Of a stretch of 64,000 nucleotides of DNA, positions 39,103 through 48,089 are shown in pieces. A program made the position numbers and the translations under genes. The stretch comes from Pectobacterium brasiliense. GTDB taxonomy: Bacteria > Pseudomonadota > Gammaproteobacteria > Enterobacterales > Enterobacteriaceae. The stretch is taken from the NCBI RefSeq assembly GCF_016950255.1, contig NZ_JACGFN010000001.1, forward strand, positions 1,178,001 to 1,242,000, read 5' to 3'. Under the pieces are notes generated by a model. The model was not told the origin of the DNA, did not search any database, and worked only from the letters and a program-made list of their open reading frames with translations. Every line of letters starts with the position of its first letter. Within the stretch, counting starts at the first letter, position 1.

Positions 39103-39657
39103 TTATTTTTCATCTGCGAGCGTGACATAGATGGCGTTGTCTGCTCGTATCTCAATCGTTAACGGTTGTTTAAAACCGGAATTCATCAATGCATAGGCCT
39201 GATAAAAACGCCCTTTAACTTCTTCTTTTACATCAGTAACACGAATGCAATGCTCTTCAATTCCCTGACGTTTCATAATTTTTGTAACAACAGGGCAGGC
39301 ACTTTGCGCCAGACGATCTGTCCCTGACTGACTTTTAAAATGGTTACCAATCAACACTGAGAGGACAGTACAAAGCAGCCATACCTGCAATAAACGCCAC
39401 GGTTTTCCTTGCCTTTCATCACGCTGGCGCAGATAGACCATTGGCAATACAAACCACCAGACTGCCGGTGCCTCTTTTTCCTGTTTCATCAGTTGCAGAC
39501 GATCCAGTAATACCCAAACCAGAGAGAAGGCGGTATAGAGCGTTAGGGCTATTTGTTGTGGCAGAAAAATTGCGGAAATGGCCCAGATAGCGGGAAGCCC
39601 GATAGCCATAGACCAGGCGTGACTATCATATTTGGAAAGCGGATACGGTTTAAACAT
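39103..39657 (-). CDS. Hypothetical inner-membrane protein, 184 residues
   Basis: The product has four hydrophobic stretches (about residues 15-32, 36-54, 64-76 and 90-106) and a C-terminal soluble part with CPVVTKIMKRQGIEEHCIRV. No named family is recognised. It is 28 bases upstream of the exported hypothetical gene, so the two probably form an operon. The C-terminal region ends in IEIRADNAIYVTLADEK and may face the periplasm. Confidence 0.72.
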   Translation of the reverse strand: MFKPYPLSKYDSHAWSMAIGLPAIWAISAIFLPQQIALTLYTAFSLVWVLLDRLQLMKQEKEAPAVWWFVLPMVYLRQRDERQGKPWRLLQVWLLCTVLSVLIGNHFKSQSGTDRLAQSACPVVTKIMKRQGIEEHCIRVTDVKEEVKGRFYQAYALMNSGFKQPLTIEIRADNAIYVTLADEK

Positions 39658-39799
39658 AGTGAAGTTACCCTTTGAAAGTGAAAAAATGAATGAAATAGGA
39701 AAATAATCCTTATTAACCAGTTAATTGTATTGAGTGGCAGAAGGAGTGGCTTTAGCTGGCTGATGAAAGATCGTATAGGGATAGCGCAAGGAGAGATAA

Positions 39800-39930
39800 T
39801 CGTTAATTCAGATCGATATATATAAATCGATCGTCATTATCTATCATAAAAACGATCGATAATTATTTATCAATCGACATAAACTATCATAAATCAATGT
39901 TCGATCGTTAAAACAGATCATAACGAAAGT
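39800..39930. repeat. GATCGAT-rich palindromic cluster
   Basis: Within about 130 AT-rich bases the motifs GATCGAT, ATCGATCGT, ACGATCGAT, TCAATCGA and TCGATCGT recur, with interspersed CTATCATAAA (twice). The pieces can pair with each other in several ways. It lies between the membrane-protein gene and the GTPase gene and may hold operators. A looser cluster of the same motif occurs near 50920-50990. There is no gene in the 297-base gap. Confidence 0.5.
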
Positions 39931-39954
39931 GATAACGCCACCATAGAAAAGGAA

Positions 39955-40830
39955 TTAAAAGAAGATATGCCAAAGTGATTTAGCCAGTGAAATCAGACGT
40001 TCTCTTACTGTTAACAGAACTGTTGAAAATGCCTTGGAAGTAAGTATGTTGCCGATTGTCTCATCAAATATGTCGCCAACCGCATCGGCAAAACGCTCAC
40101 GTGCACTGCCAATCACTTTTTCTGTTCTATACACGGTTCCCAGTCGGCCGACAACGACACCACTGGCTCTGGCTGGTAATGCCATGATGAATGTTTCCAC
40201 CCACTGGTGCAGGTTGTACCCTTCCGAAGCAGAAACAGCCAAAACAGGGTGTACAGGTTTAAAGGTTGATTCCACTCGCCCTGTCTTGAGCGTCAGATTT
40301 TTATACTGACTCTCAGAAGGGCGATTATTCTTCCACTCGCGACAAGGTTCAATTTTGTCCGCCTGGCTGAGCACAAAAAGAAATCTGGCCGGGTCAGCAC
40401 CAGCCTGAAGGAGTTTTCGGTAACATTGGATATCCTCATTCCAGGCGCGTTCATCTGCTTTCAGCACCCAGATAATCAAATCCAACTTCTCAGCCCATTC
40501 CTGATAAAGACGAGAATAGACTTTGTCGAGCCCTGGCGTTTCACCCACACCAGGAAAATCAATAAGGCTGAGGGTATGTAACTTGTAACTTACCTGATAA
40601 CGTTGAATGCGCCGGGTACAGCCATTGACAGCATCCACTTTGGCAGGAGGAGGACTGAAAAGAGTATTACACAGGCTGGACTTGCCAGCGCCACTTTTTC
40701 CCATCAAACCAATAACAGGAGCATAATAAATAACCTTATCAAGCTGATAGCAAATACGGCCAGCGATATCATCGGGTAACGATGAAAGTACAGGTGTAAG
40801 TAATACGAATGGTTGAGATATCTGTTTCAT
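39955..40830 (-). CDS. YfjP/YeeP-family GTPase
   Basis: The 291-residue protein is a small GTPase of the Era-like group carried by E. coli CP4-type islands (YfjP, YeeP, YkfA). It has G1 GKSGAGKSS (about residues 37-45), G3 DFPGVGE and a G4-like SQADK in FVLSQADKIEPCREW. The C-terminus is hydrophobic and may touch the membrane. The ATG at 40830 has AGGA seven bases earlier; an upstream start would add twelve residues. Function in the islands is unknown. Confidence 0.86.
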   Translation of the reverse strand: MKQISQPFVLLTPVLSSLPDDIAGRICYQLDKVIYYAPVIGLMGKSGAGKSSLCNTLFSPPPAKVDAVNGCTRRIQRYQVSYKLHTLSLIDFPGVGETPGLDKVYSRLYQEWAEKLDLIIWVLKADERAWNEDIQCYRKLLQAGADPARFLFVLSQADKIEPCREWKNNRPSESQYKNLTLKTGRVESTFKPVHPVLAVSASEGYNLHQWVETFIMALPARASGVVVGRLGTVYRTEKVIGSARERFADAVGDIFDETIGNILTSKAFSTVLLTVRERLISLAKSLWHIFF

Positions 40831-40903
40831 TTTATATCCTGCAATAATTACATTATCGAATATCACAGGAATAATGTATTTCTAAAAAATAATTCAACTG
40901 CAA

Positions 40904-41725
40904 TTAGGATAATTTATAAAGTTCTTTGAATAACTCACGACCTTTTAAATTAAACCTTTCCTTATTAGATGAAACCGTAACACCCAGAATAGCATCTTTA
41001 TTCTGAGATAGATTCTTTTGAATTTTTTTATCGTTAATTATTTCTTGCCAAGCTTGAGGCTCTCGCAATACGGGAATAAAAAAGCAGCCCTTATCATTAC
41101 CCAGTTGTTTCCTATCAAAAATTGGTGCAACGCCTACATACCTATTAGGGATGGTCCGCTCCCACTGTTTATTGATAAGATCCGTTTGTCTCAGATAGCG
41201 AATATTGAAAAAATCATAACGACCATCATGCTTATCCCACAAATCTTGAGTAATAATAAACGGTTGATATACTAAATGATATGCTATATTTAATGCATTC
41301 TTATCGATTAAAGATATCCTTCCCTCAAACTCTGTTTTTAGCAAAATAATATAATATTCATTTTTTGGTAATGGAATGTACTTTTTTGTTACTTCCCCAT
41401 AAAAATCATCATATATAGCAGCATTGATACTTTCATGAATCATGCCATTGTAATATTCGTTACGTTTGGTTTCAAGAGTTAAAGGAGAAATAGCAAGGCC
41501 GAATTGCTCCGATAATAGAAAAGATTGCGGTTTTGGTCTGTAGACTTCATAAATCATTAGCCCTGATTTTATTATCGCTTTTTCCCGATTGCGTTCCATT
41601 TCCTGCCTGATTAACCCTTCGAGATATCCTGACTTTGTCACCCCCTGTTCTGCTGCAGCCTTTGTCACCCAGTCATAGGTTGTCGTATTGGAAAAGTAGG
41701 TTGTAATTTTATGCTTGCTTGCCAT
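40904..41725 (-). CDS. Unknown protein with possible ribbon-helix-helix-like N-terminus
   Basis: The 273-residue product starts ASKHKITTYFSNTTTYDWVTKAAAEQGVTKSGYLEGLIRQEM (landmarks quoted in part). This strand-helix-helix pattern looks like a ribbon-helix-helix DNA-binding domain. The remaining 220 residues are mixed alpha/beta with no family that I recognise. Upstream at 41762-41820 are three copies of AGTARGYCACT that could be its operator. Codon use is AT-richer than that of its neighbours. It lies 73 bases upstream of the GTPase gene. Confidence 0.68.
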   Translation of the reverse strand: MASKHKITTYFSNTTTYDWVTKAAAEQGVTKSGYLEGLIRQEMERNREKAIIKSGLMIYEVYRPKPQSFLLSEQFGLAISPLTLETKRNEYYNGMIHESINAAIYDDFYGEVTKKYIPLPKNEYYIILLKTEFEGRISLIDKNALNIAYHLVYQPFIITQDLWDKHDGRYDFFNIRYLRQTDLINKQWERTIPNRYVGVAPIFDRKQLGNDKGCFFIPVLREPQAWQEIINDKKIQKNLSQNKDAILGVTVSSNKERFNLKGRELFKELYKLS

Positions 41726-41761
41726 GTTCGATTGACCTTTAACTGCTAGATACTTCGTTAT

Positions 41762-41820
41762 AGTAAGTCACTTTATTATATAAATCAAATATAAAGTAGG
41801 TCACTAAGAAGTGGCCTACT
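41762..41820. promoter_or_regulatory. Three AGTARGYCACT repeats, candidate operator
   Basis: Copies are AGTAAGTCACT (41762-41772), AGTAGGTCACT (41795-41805) and, inverted, AGTAGGCCACT (41810-41820). Copies 2 and 3 also form a hairpin with an AAGA loop. They lie 37-95 bases upstream of the gene with the possible ribbon-helix-helix start. Such proteins often repress their own genes through repeats of this kind, so autoregulation is a reasonable inference. Confidence 0.55.
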
Positions 41821-41825
41821 TTTAA

Positions 41826-42537
41826 ACAAAACTATTTTATACAATGAGTTGTAATTAATCACACTGTTAAAAGCTGACGATAAAGCATATCCAAGGAAAG
41901 TCACCTTTTCCCCCGCAGATCCTTGCTCAGTAAGCGGTTCTGTAAAAAATTACGCCACAGACCATCAGTTGTAATCACAGAAATGCGGCTCCTCCCCACT
42001 AATGCGTCAGACGAAAAATCGGTGCTATGGCTAGGCAAAAAAACGATCATTCACAACATCAGAAGCCCGATGTGCAAAACCATTACTGGCAAAGAGATGC
42101 GCCTGCACGTAACTTCCTTAAAGTTTTTATGGGAGAGCAAGAATAGATAACTCCAGAGTAAAAATTCGTCGTCAAAAGGCAAAAATCGGGTACAGAGGCC
42201 AGGTAATACCGCGCTTCTTCGATTTTGAGGGTAAGGAACATCTATCGGATTGGATAATATCTATTAAAGAAGAGATTAATATACATAACGCTATGATGAT
42301 AAGCATTAGACCCTATTTTAATCATCATCAATGACAAGTAAGACATCGTACATGCATACCTTATGCTGGGAGGCGTAGATACTTGAGTCATATGGGGTGG
42401 GACAACCTTGGTATCAGGTGTACAGCAGTCATTTATAGTAACAGAACGATGAGTACTGACCATTACCACTAACCTCGATATTTTATTTTTCAAAGGAATG
42501 TGCATTGTCTGAAACCAACATTCATTGAGACAATGCC
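41826..42537. other. AT-rich gap with decayed coding fragments
   Basis: About 710 bases without a convincing gene. A 75-codon frame (41923-42150) and, in another frame, a 63-codon stretch ending near 42334 (with KIRRQKAKIGYRGQVIPRFF) look like protein but have no start and no family that I can name. They may be relics of an island gene. No repeats of note were seen here. Confidence 0.4.
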
Positions 42538-43131
42538 ATGAATAAAATTCCCCCTGAAAAATATAATAATTATTACCTTTATAAAATTAAAAAGACGCTG
42601 GAGTTAGCGGTGCTAGCTCACCATAGAACTCTTGTTGTTCGCGTTGATTTGCATTTCCCTGATAATGTTCATATTGAAAATAATAAGGCCATTAGCGCCT
42701 TTACACCGGCCCTAGAATCTCGACTCATAGCCAAATACAAACGACAGGTAAAGAAAAATCCCGGTAAACAGATTCATCAGTCAGACCTGCACTACGTCTG
42801 GGTCAGGGAGCAAAATCAATGTGGTACCAAAATCCATTATCACGCACTGCTCATGTTCAATAAAGATGTGTTCTATACGCTCGGTGATTACACACAAAGA
42901 GGAAATTTGGCTGATATGATCATTCAGGCATGGTGCAGCGCATTGAATCTGGATGCAGAGAAACACCGCACACTTGTCACATTCCCCACAAATCCTTGTT
43001 ATTACCTGTATTGGGCAGACGCAAGCAAAGGTACCAACTTTGACGCCATAAATAGCCGCATTGAGTATATGGCGAAACACCGAGACAAGCAGTACAGCAG
43101 GAAAGTACGCACAATGGGATGCTCAGCCTAA
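42538..43131 (+). CDS. Inovirus Gp2/YagK-YfjJ family protein
   Basis: The 197-residue product matches the YagK/YfjJ C-terminal domain, also called inovirus Gp2. It has LVVRVDLHFP near residue 40, then YVWVREQNQCGTKIHYHALLMFNKD, with the HYH metal-type motif of HUH-like replication proteins, and RIEYMAKHRDKQYS near the end. This family relates to rolling-circle replication proteins of filamentous phages and sits in CP4-type islands. Whether it is active here is unknown. It is on the plus strand, upstream of alpA. Confidence 0.82.
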   Translation: MNKIPPEKYNNYYLYKIKKTLELAVLAHHRTLVVRVDLHFPDNVHIENNKAISAFTPALESRLIAKYKRQVKKNPGKQIHQSDLHYVWVREQNQCGTKIHYHALLMFNKDVFYTLGDYTQRGNLADMIIQAWCSALNLDAEKHRTLVTFPTNPCYYLYWADASKGTNFDAINSRIEYMAKHRDKQYSRKVRTMGCSA

Positions 43132-43320
43132 TGCTAAGCAATTCATAGAAACAATCCGCATCTTAATGATCACACTGGCTATTATCGAAAACGTAGCCAG
43201 TGGATCATCACATTTGGTATTTAGTTTTTTACGCAGTCTTCCATCCACTGAGGAGGGCTGTATTTTACATCAATCATCAGTCATTCCTCCTTTAACTTAC
43301 TGACTTAAAGGAGATTTATC

Positions 43321-43527
43321 ATGAGCAATACTACATCCTTATTGAACGATCAGCTTGTCGACATGGCGTTTATCACGAAATTTACACAACTTACCGATAA
43401 GTGGTTTTACAAACTGATTCAGGAAGGTGCATTCCCAAAACCGATCAAGCTCGGACGTAGCTCCCGCTGGCTGAAAAGTGAAGTAGAAGCCTGGGTGCAG
43501 CAGCGTATTGAACAATCTCGCCAGTAG
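43321..43527 (+). CDS. AlpA-family excision/regulatory protein
   Basis: The 68-residue product is a winged-helix protein of the AlpA family: ITKFTQLTDKWFYKLIQEGAFPKPIKLGRSSRW (quoted in part), then KSEVEAWVQQRI. In E. coli CP4-57, AlpA activates the integrase gene and promotes excision. Here the integrase is dead, so the regulator may be orphaned. It has a strong AAAGGAG ribosome site. Confidence 0.92.
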   Translation: MSNTTSLLNDQLVDMAFITKFTQLTDKWFYKLIQEGAFPKPIKLGRSSRWLKSEVEAWVQQRIEQSRQ

Positions 43528-44112
43528 TCACGTCTTCATTCTCCCCTTTTTACCAAAACGCGAATAGCAGGACACCATCCGATGTTATTCAGCGAAGATT
43601 GGCTGTCTGTTATTCAGCATATTGGAGACATTTTTCAAGTGATACCTAACACGACGCTATCCACGTTGCTTGATAAGTACCAGAGGCATTCTGCCAGTAA
43701 AGGTCAGTCACCAGCCAACCCTTTGGGCAATGATTGACGAATAGGTTTTCTTCGCCTGCTTTGGTTACTGGAGAGATTATTACCCTGCTTGATATTGATA
43801 AATTTATAAGGACACCCTGCCCATCCATCGTCAATACCTTACAAATAGACGGCCATCTCACAACCCTAACGCAAACTTTCAGCATAACTGCGCATTCTGC
43901 GCAATTTCTTGCTCACTTTCTGGTGGAAATCACTTTTTGCGCAATGGATGCCGTTTTTTCACGAGGTCTGCGCAATTTATTGCTCAAATTTGGCTTAGGG
44001 AAAATTTGAGTTAAGAAAATTAACAGTAAAAACAATCAAATGAAAATTGGCATACGAATTGCTATGCAGAGCGTGAAGTTACTCATTACGTTCAACAACA
44101 AGGAGCAAGACT
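43528..44112. other. Gap upstream of hcp with a duplicated fragment and repeats
   Basis: A 51-codon frame (43582-43737, plus) with a fair ribosome site encodes MLFSEDWLSVIQHIGDIF..; I cannot support it further. On the minus strand 43650-43790 encodes SPVTKAGEENLFV, which recurs as CPVSKAGEGDIFA at 50780-50870 beyond the PAAR gene. Direct repeats lie at 43896-43986. The hcp promoter should be in the last 120 bases. Confidence 0.5.
43896..43986 (+). repeat. Direct repeat pair upstream of hcp
   Basis: Two 20-base copies at 43896-43915 and 43967-43986 differ at one base. Both read TCTGCGCAATTT, then C or A, then TTGCTCA. They are 71 bases apart. Extra TGCGCA half copies lie at about 43889 and 43938. 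The second copy is about 125 bases before the hcp ATG, so a regulator-binding role is possible. Confidence 0.65.
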
Positions 44113-44631
44113 ATGCCAACTCCATGCTATATCAGCATCGAAGGTAAAACGCAGGGCAACATCACCGCAGGGGCTTTCACGTCTGATTCTGTCGGCAACA
44201 TCTATGTGGAAGGCCACGAAGACGAAATGCTGGTTCAGGAATTCAAACACATCGTCACCGTACCGACCGACCCGCAGTCTGGTCAGCCCTCCGGCCAGCG
44301 CGTACACAAACCGTTCAAATTCACCGTGGCACTGAACAAAGCCGTTCCGCTGATGTACAACGCCCTGGCCTCCGGTGAAATGCTGCCGACCGTGACCCTG
44401 AAATGGTATCGCACCTCGGTGGAAGGGAAGCAGGAACATTTCTTCTCTACCGTGCTGACCGATGCCACCATCGTGGACATCGACTGCAAAATGCCACACT
44501 GCCAGGACCCGTCAAAACTGGACTACACCCAGTTAATCGAAGTGTCGCTGGCCTACCGCAAGGTTGACTGGGAACACACGGTTGCCGGTACCTCCGGCTC
44601 TGACGACTGGCGTACACCGGTCGAAGCGTAA
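44113..44631 (+). CDS. hcp: Type VI secretion tube protein Hcp
   Basis: Hcp hexamers stack into the tube fired by the type VI system. The 172-residue product has the family start PTPCYISIEGKTQGNITAGAF and the KPFKFTVALNKAVPLMYNAL stretch (quoted in part). A ribosome site AAGGAG precedes the ATG. It heads a cassette with vgrG, but no tss structural genes are in the window, so the sheath and baseplate must come from elsewhere. Base composition is GC-richer than in the gap before it. Confidence 0.96.
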   Translation: MPTPCYISIEGKTQGNITAGAFTSDSVGNIYVEGHEDEMLVQEFKHIVTVPTDPQSGQPSGQRVHKPFKFTVALNKAVPLMYNALASGEMLPTVTLKWYRTSVEGKQEHFFSTVLTDATIVDIDCKMPHCQDPSKLDYTQLIEVSLAYRKVDWEHTVAGTSGSDDWRTPVEA

Positions 44632-44752
44632 TCTTTCTGTTTCTTTACCCGGGCTTGTCCCGGGTTTTCTGCGTGCACTACCCTGAGGTCTGATTCTCCC
44701 AGACCTGAGTGCAGACAACACGGTGTTCATCACGGGAAGCGAGGGAATAAAC

Positions 44753-47062
44753 GTGGCAAACAGTACAGGATTACAGTTTACGGTAAAGGTCGGTGCATTG
44801 CCCGCCTCGACGTTTGCCGTGGTGGATTTTCAGCTCAGCGAGGCGCTTAACCAGCCGTTTGCCCTGTCGCTGAATCTGGCGAGTGCCTTGTCGGATGTCG
44901 ATTTTGGCGCCGTGCTCGACCAGCCGTGCGAACTGCTGGTGTGGTACGAAGGCGAACTGAAACGGCGCGTCAGCGGGATTATCAGTGCCTTCGCACAGGG
45001 CGACACCGGCTTTCGCCGCACACGTTATCAGGCAGAGGTTCGCCCGGCACTGTGGCGGCTGGGGCTGCGTACCAATGCCCGCATCTTTCAGGCGCAAAAG
45101 CCGGAGGCCATTATCGGTACGTTGCTGGAAGAGTCTGGCATTACCGATTATGCCTTTGCATTGCGTCACGACCACGCCCCGCGCGAATACTGCGTACAGT
45201 ATCGTGAGAGTGATTTGGCGTTTGTCACCCGTCTGGCAGCGGAAGAAGGGCTGTACTTCTTCCATGAGTTTGAAGAAGGCAAGCACCGCGTCGTCTTTTC
45301 GGATGATGCCGGGGCGCTCAGCAAAGGTCCGGAATTGTTCTTCAACCTCGCCACGCACGGACTGAGCGAAGGCGAATATGTCCGCCGCTTCCGCTACGCC
45401 GAAGCCGTCAGTACCGCCGAGGTCGCCCTCAAGGATTACAGCTTCAAAACCCCCGCCTACGGCCTACTGCACAGCAAGATGAGCGGCGAATTAGTGCACC
45501 AGCGCGAAAGCTATCAGCACTTCGATTACCCCGGTCGTTTTAAACAAGACCCGAGCGGTAAGGCTTTCACCGGCTATCGGCTGGATGCGTTACGCGCGAA
45601 TGCCATGACCGGTTCGGGTGAGTCTAATGCCGCCATGCTGATGCCGGGCAGCAGTTTTACCCTGACTGAGCACCCCAATCCGACACTCAATGCTGTCTGG
45701 CAACTGGTTGCCATCACGCACAGCGGGCAGCAGCCGCAGGCGCTGGAAGAAGAAAGCGGCGGTGAACCGACCACCTACAGCAACAGCTTTGAGGTCATCA
45801 GTTCCAAAAGTACCTGGCGTGCCGATTTACCGTACAAACCGATGGTGGATGGTCCGCAAATTGCCACCGTTGTCGGCCCGGCGGGTGAGGAAATCTACTG
45901 TGACGAATATGGTCGCATCAAATTGCAATTCCCGTGGGACCGCTACGGCTCCAGTGACGACCAGAGCTCCTGTTGGGTACGCGTTAGCCAGGGCTGGGCG
46001 GGTGGTCAGTACGGCTTGATTGCCATCCCGCGTATCGGCCATGAAGTGATTGTCAGCTTCCTTGAAGGCGACCCGGACCAGCCCATTGTGACGGGCAGAA
46101 CCTTTCATGCCACCAATCCCTCGCCGTATACGTTGCCGGAGCATAAGACCAAAATGGTGATTCGCTCCGACACGCATCAGGGAGACGGCTACAACGAACT
46201 GTCTTTTGAAGACGAGTCAGGGCGGGAGAACATCCATCTTCACGCCCAGAAAGACATGTCGGTCAAGATATTGCACGACATGACGACGCGGGTCGATGCC
46301 AGCAAGGTAGAAAGTATCGGCGATAACCGCAGTACCGAAATCGGTCAACATCACCAGCACCGGGTCGGTGGCAATATGAACCTGACGATAGGCGGCCAGG
46401 GGCTCGGGTTGCTGGGCGGGTTGTTCAGCCTGATAGCCAACAGCGGTAAATTCATGAAAAAGGAATCGGCCAAAGTGGGTGAGCCCGGTGTGGAGCAGTT
46501 CGCCGATGATATCAATAAGGTGGGTGCAGCGGCAGAAACGTTATCATTGACGGCGGGAAAATCGTTTACCGACGCCGGCGGATTCAAAAGTAAAGCCGGG
46601 CTGGATTTGGCCTCAAAAGGCACCTCATTGGCCGGACTGCTTTCCAGTCTGATGCCCGGTTCCGGTATTTTTAACACCGTCGTCGAAAAGTTTCGCTCGG
46701 ATACCACCGGGATTGCCAGTACCGAACAGGTTGGCCTATATAAAAACACGCTGGTAGGTCACACCCAGACGCTGTCGGTCGGACAGGTGCTTAAACTGCT
46801 GGTCGGCGATAAGTACGATATCGAGAGCAAAAGCTCCATCTTCTCCCGTACCAAAAAACATACGCTATACGCCAAAGAGAAAATGGTGATTGGCGGGCCG
46901 GGCGGCACAATTACTATTGATGACAGCGGTATCACTATTCAGGCGAAAAGCATCAAGCTGAAAGCGCCGTCTATCGACATGTCTGGGGGAGCCGCAGAGC
47001 AGGCGGCAGCGCTAAGCAGTGACAAGCCGTTCACGGAAGAGTGTCCGTACAAGAAAAAATAA
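44753..47062 (+). CDS. vgrG: Type VI secretion spike protein VgrG
   Basis: VgrG (TssI) forms the trimeric tip of the type VI tube. The 769-residue product has the gp27-like base (1-380), the gp5-like OB fold with [16 protein letters not shown] and [11 protein letters not shown], and a beta-helix needle. An Ala/Gly-rich segment (about 550-650) and a C-terminal tail with EECPYKKK follow. I chose the GTG at 44753 (VANSTGLQF) because GAGGGA lies just upstream; an earlier GTG adds ten residues without a ribosome site. There is no fused effector domain; cargo is expected to ride through the next gene. Confidence 0.95.
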   Translation: MANSTGLQFTVKVGALPASTFAVVDFQLSEALNQPFALSLNLASALSDVDFGAVLDQPCELLVWYEGELKRRVSGIISAFAQGDTGFRRTRYQAEVRPALWRLGLRTNARIFQAQKPEAIIGTLLEESGITDYAFALRHDHAPREYCVQYRESDLAFVTRLAAEEGLYFFHEFEEGKHRVVFSDDAGALSKGPELFFNLATHGLSEGEYVRRFRYAEAVSTAEVALKDYSFKTPAYGLLHSKMSGELVHQRESYQHFDYPGRFKQDPSGKAFTGYRLDALRANAMTGSGESNAAMLMPGSSFTLTEHPNPTLNAVWQLVAITHSGQQPQALEEESGGEPTTYSNSFEVISSKSTWRADLPYKPMVDGPQIATVVGPAGEEIYCDEYGRIKLQFPWDRYGSSDDQSSCWVRVSQGWAGGQYGLIAIPRIGHEVIVSFLEGDPDQPIVTGRTFHATNPSPYTLPEHKTKMVIRSDTHQGDGYNELSFEDESGRENIHLHAQKDMSVKILHDMTTRVDASKVESIGDNRSTEIGQHHQHRVGGNMNLTIGGQGLGLLGGLFSLIANSGKFMKKESAKVGEPGVEQFADDINKVGAAAETLSLTAGKSFTDAGGFKSKAGLDLASKGTSLAGLLSSLMPGSGIFNTVVEKFRSDTTGIASTEQVGLYKNTLVGHTQTLSVGQVLKLLVGDKYDIESKSSIFSRTKKHTLYAKEKMVIGGPGGTITIDDSGITIQAKSIKLKAPSIDMSGGAAEQAAALSSDKPFTEECPYKKK

Positions 47063-47071
47063 GGAGTCAGG

Positions 47072-47683
47072 ATGCTGGAAAATCCCTATGACGCGGTGAG
47101 TGACGGCCTGAAACAGGTGGTATTTACCCCGGCGACCACAATGGTGGATGAACAAGAACACGCTCTCTATACCTATCTGTTGCTCAATGCAGCAGCCAGC
47201 CCGGACATCGCCATCTGTCTGGAGGGGTTCGCGCCACCTTACCGTTCGCTGTTTGATGTATCGGTACTGGATAGTCTGGGTCACGTTGCGCCGTATCTGG
47301 TTCAGATTGACGCCCACAGTGATGTGCTTGACTGGTGGCTGGCCGAAGGCTATATGCAGCAATGGGGCATAATGGTGCGTAGCACGCTACCGCTGATACC
47401 GCTGGTCAGGCATTTCAAAAAGTTCACCAAAGTCATCAATAACGGCAAAACCTACTTTTTCCGCTTTTATCAGCCTAAAACCTTTAATCAGTTTATTCCG
47501 CAACTGACGCCCGCGCAGCAGACAGACTTCTTCGCCCCGCTGTATGCCGTCTATGCCGAAACGCTCAATGAGCCAGAACAACTCATGCGTTACACCCATG
47601 ATGTCGGCGGATTACAGACGGCGCAACTGATAGTACCGGTTACGCTATCACCTGAGGAGAGCATGACGCATGTGGCAGTTTAA
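47072..47683 (+). CDS. DUF4123 effector adaptor/chaperone
   Basis: DUF4123 proteins (Tap/TEC) load a cognate effector onto the VgrG tip. The 203-residue product has AHSDVLDWWLAEGYMQQWGIMVRS and the FRFYQPKTFNQFIPQL stretch (quoted in part), the family core. It lies 9 bases after vgrG with an AAGGAG site. Its end overlaps the next start by 14 bases. It marks the gene three places downstream as the likely cargo. Confidence 0.88.
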   Translation: MLENPYDAVSDGLKQVVFTPATTMVDEQEHALYTYLLLNAAASPDIAICLEGFAPPYRSLFDVSVLDSLGHVAPYLVQIDAHSDVLDWWLAEGYMQQWGIMVRSTLPLIPLVRHFKKFTKVINNGKTYFFRFYQPKTFNQFIPQLTPAQQTDFFAPLYAVYAETLNEPEQLMRYTHDVGGLQTAQLIVPVTLSPEESMTHVAV

Positions 47684-48080
47684 TGACCTGCAAATGGAAT
47701 CACACCTGATGAGTGACGAGGATTTCTCCCGCTGGTTTGTTGATGAGGTGATGGAGGAAACGCTGCCGGAGCACAAAGAGGGGCATACGCCAGAAACGCT
47801 GTACACCATGACGCGGAATGGTCGGGAGATAGCGAAAAAACTCGATATTCATAAACCGACCAATCAGGCGAAGTTTTTGTATTTCATGTGGGGCGTCGGG
47901 TCGAATTTCTTCGAGTTTGACGGCTTTAAGCAAATCCTGGCGGATACGACGCGGAAGGAAGATGAACGTCTGGACGCGCTGTTTACCGAAGTCAGCGAAG
48001 ACCAGGGTGTAGATGCCCTCATGAACAGCCACCCTAATTACTGGTTTCCGAGTCTGAAAACATTTATCCGTCTGGATTAA
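47670..48080 (+). CDS. Unknown type VI cassette protein, 136 residues
   Basis: I do not recognise a family. The product is acidic and helical with FSRWFVDEVMEETLPEHKEG near the start and a hydrophobic centre FLYFMWGVGSNFFEF (about residues 66-80). No signal or true membrane helix is seen. It overlaps the DUF4123 gene by 14 bases and stops 9 bases before the effector gene. Close translational coupling suggests a second chaperone or effector stabiliser. This is inference from position. Confidence 0.75.
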   Translation: MWQFNDLQMESHLMSDEDFSRWFVDEVMEETLPEHKEGHTPETLYTMTRNGREIAKKLDIHKPTNQAKFLYFMWGVGSNFFEFDGFKQILADTTRKEDERLDALFTEVSEDQGVDALMNSHPNYWFPSLKTFIRLD

Positions 48081-48089
48081 GGGACAATC

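Noticed and set aside
39800..39930. CRISPR-like repeat array
   Set aside because: Repeats are short, irregular and palindromic with no constant spacer length; no cas genes. No CRISPR array was seen anywhere in the window.
41923..42150. Possible transposase fragment (SKRFCKKLRHRPSVVIT)
   Set aside because: The start resembles IS6-type text, but the DDE motif and later segments do not follow, so no transposase is claimed.
44926..45365. Open frames inside vgrG in other frames
   Set aside because: Shadows of GC-rich vgrG coding sequence with no independent support.
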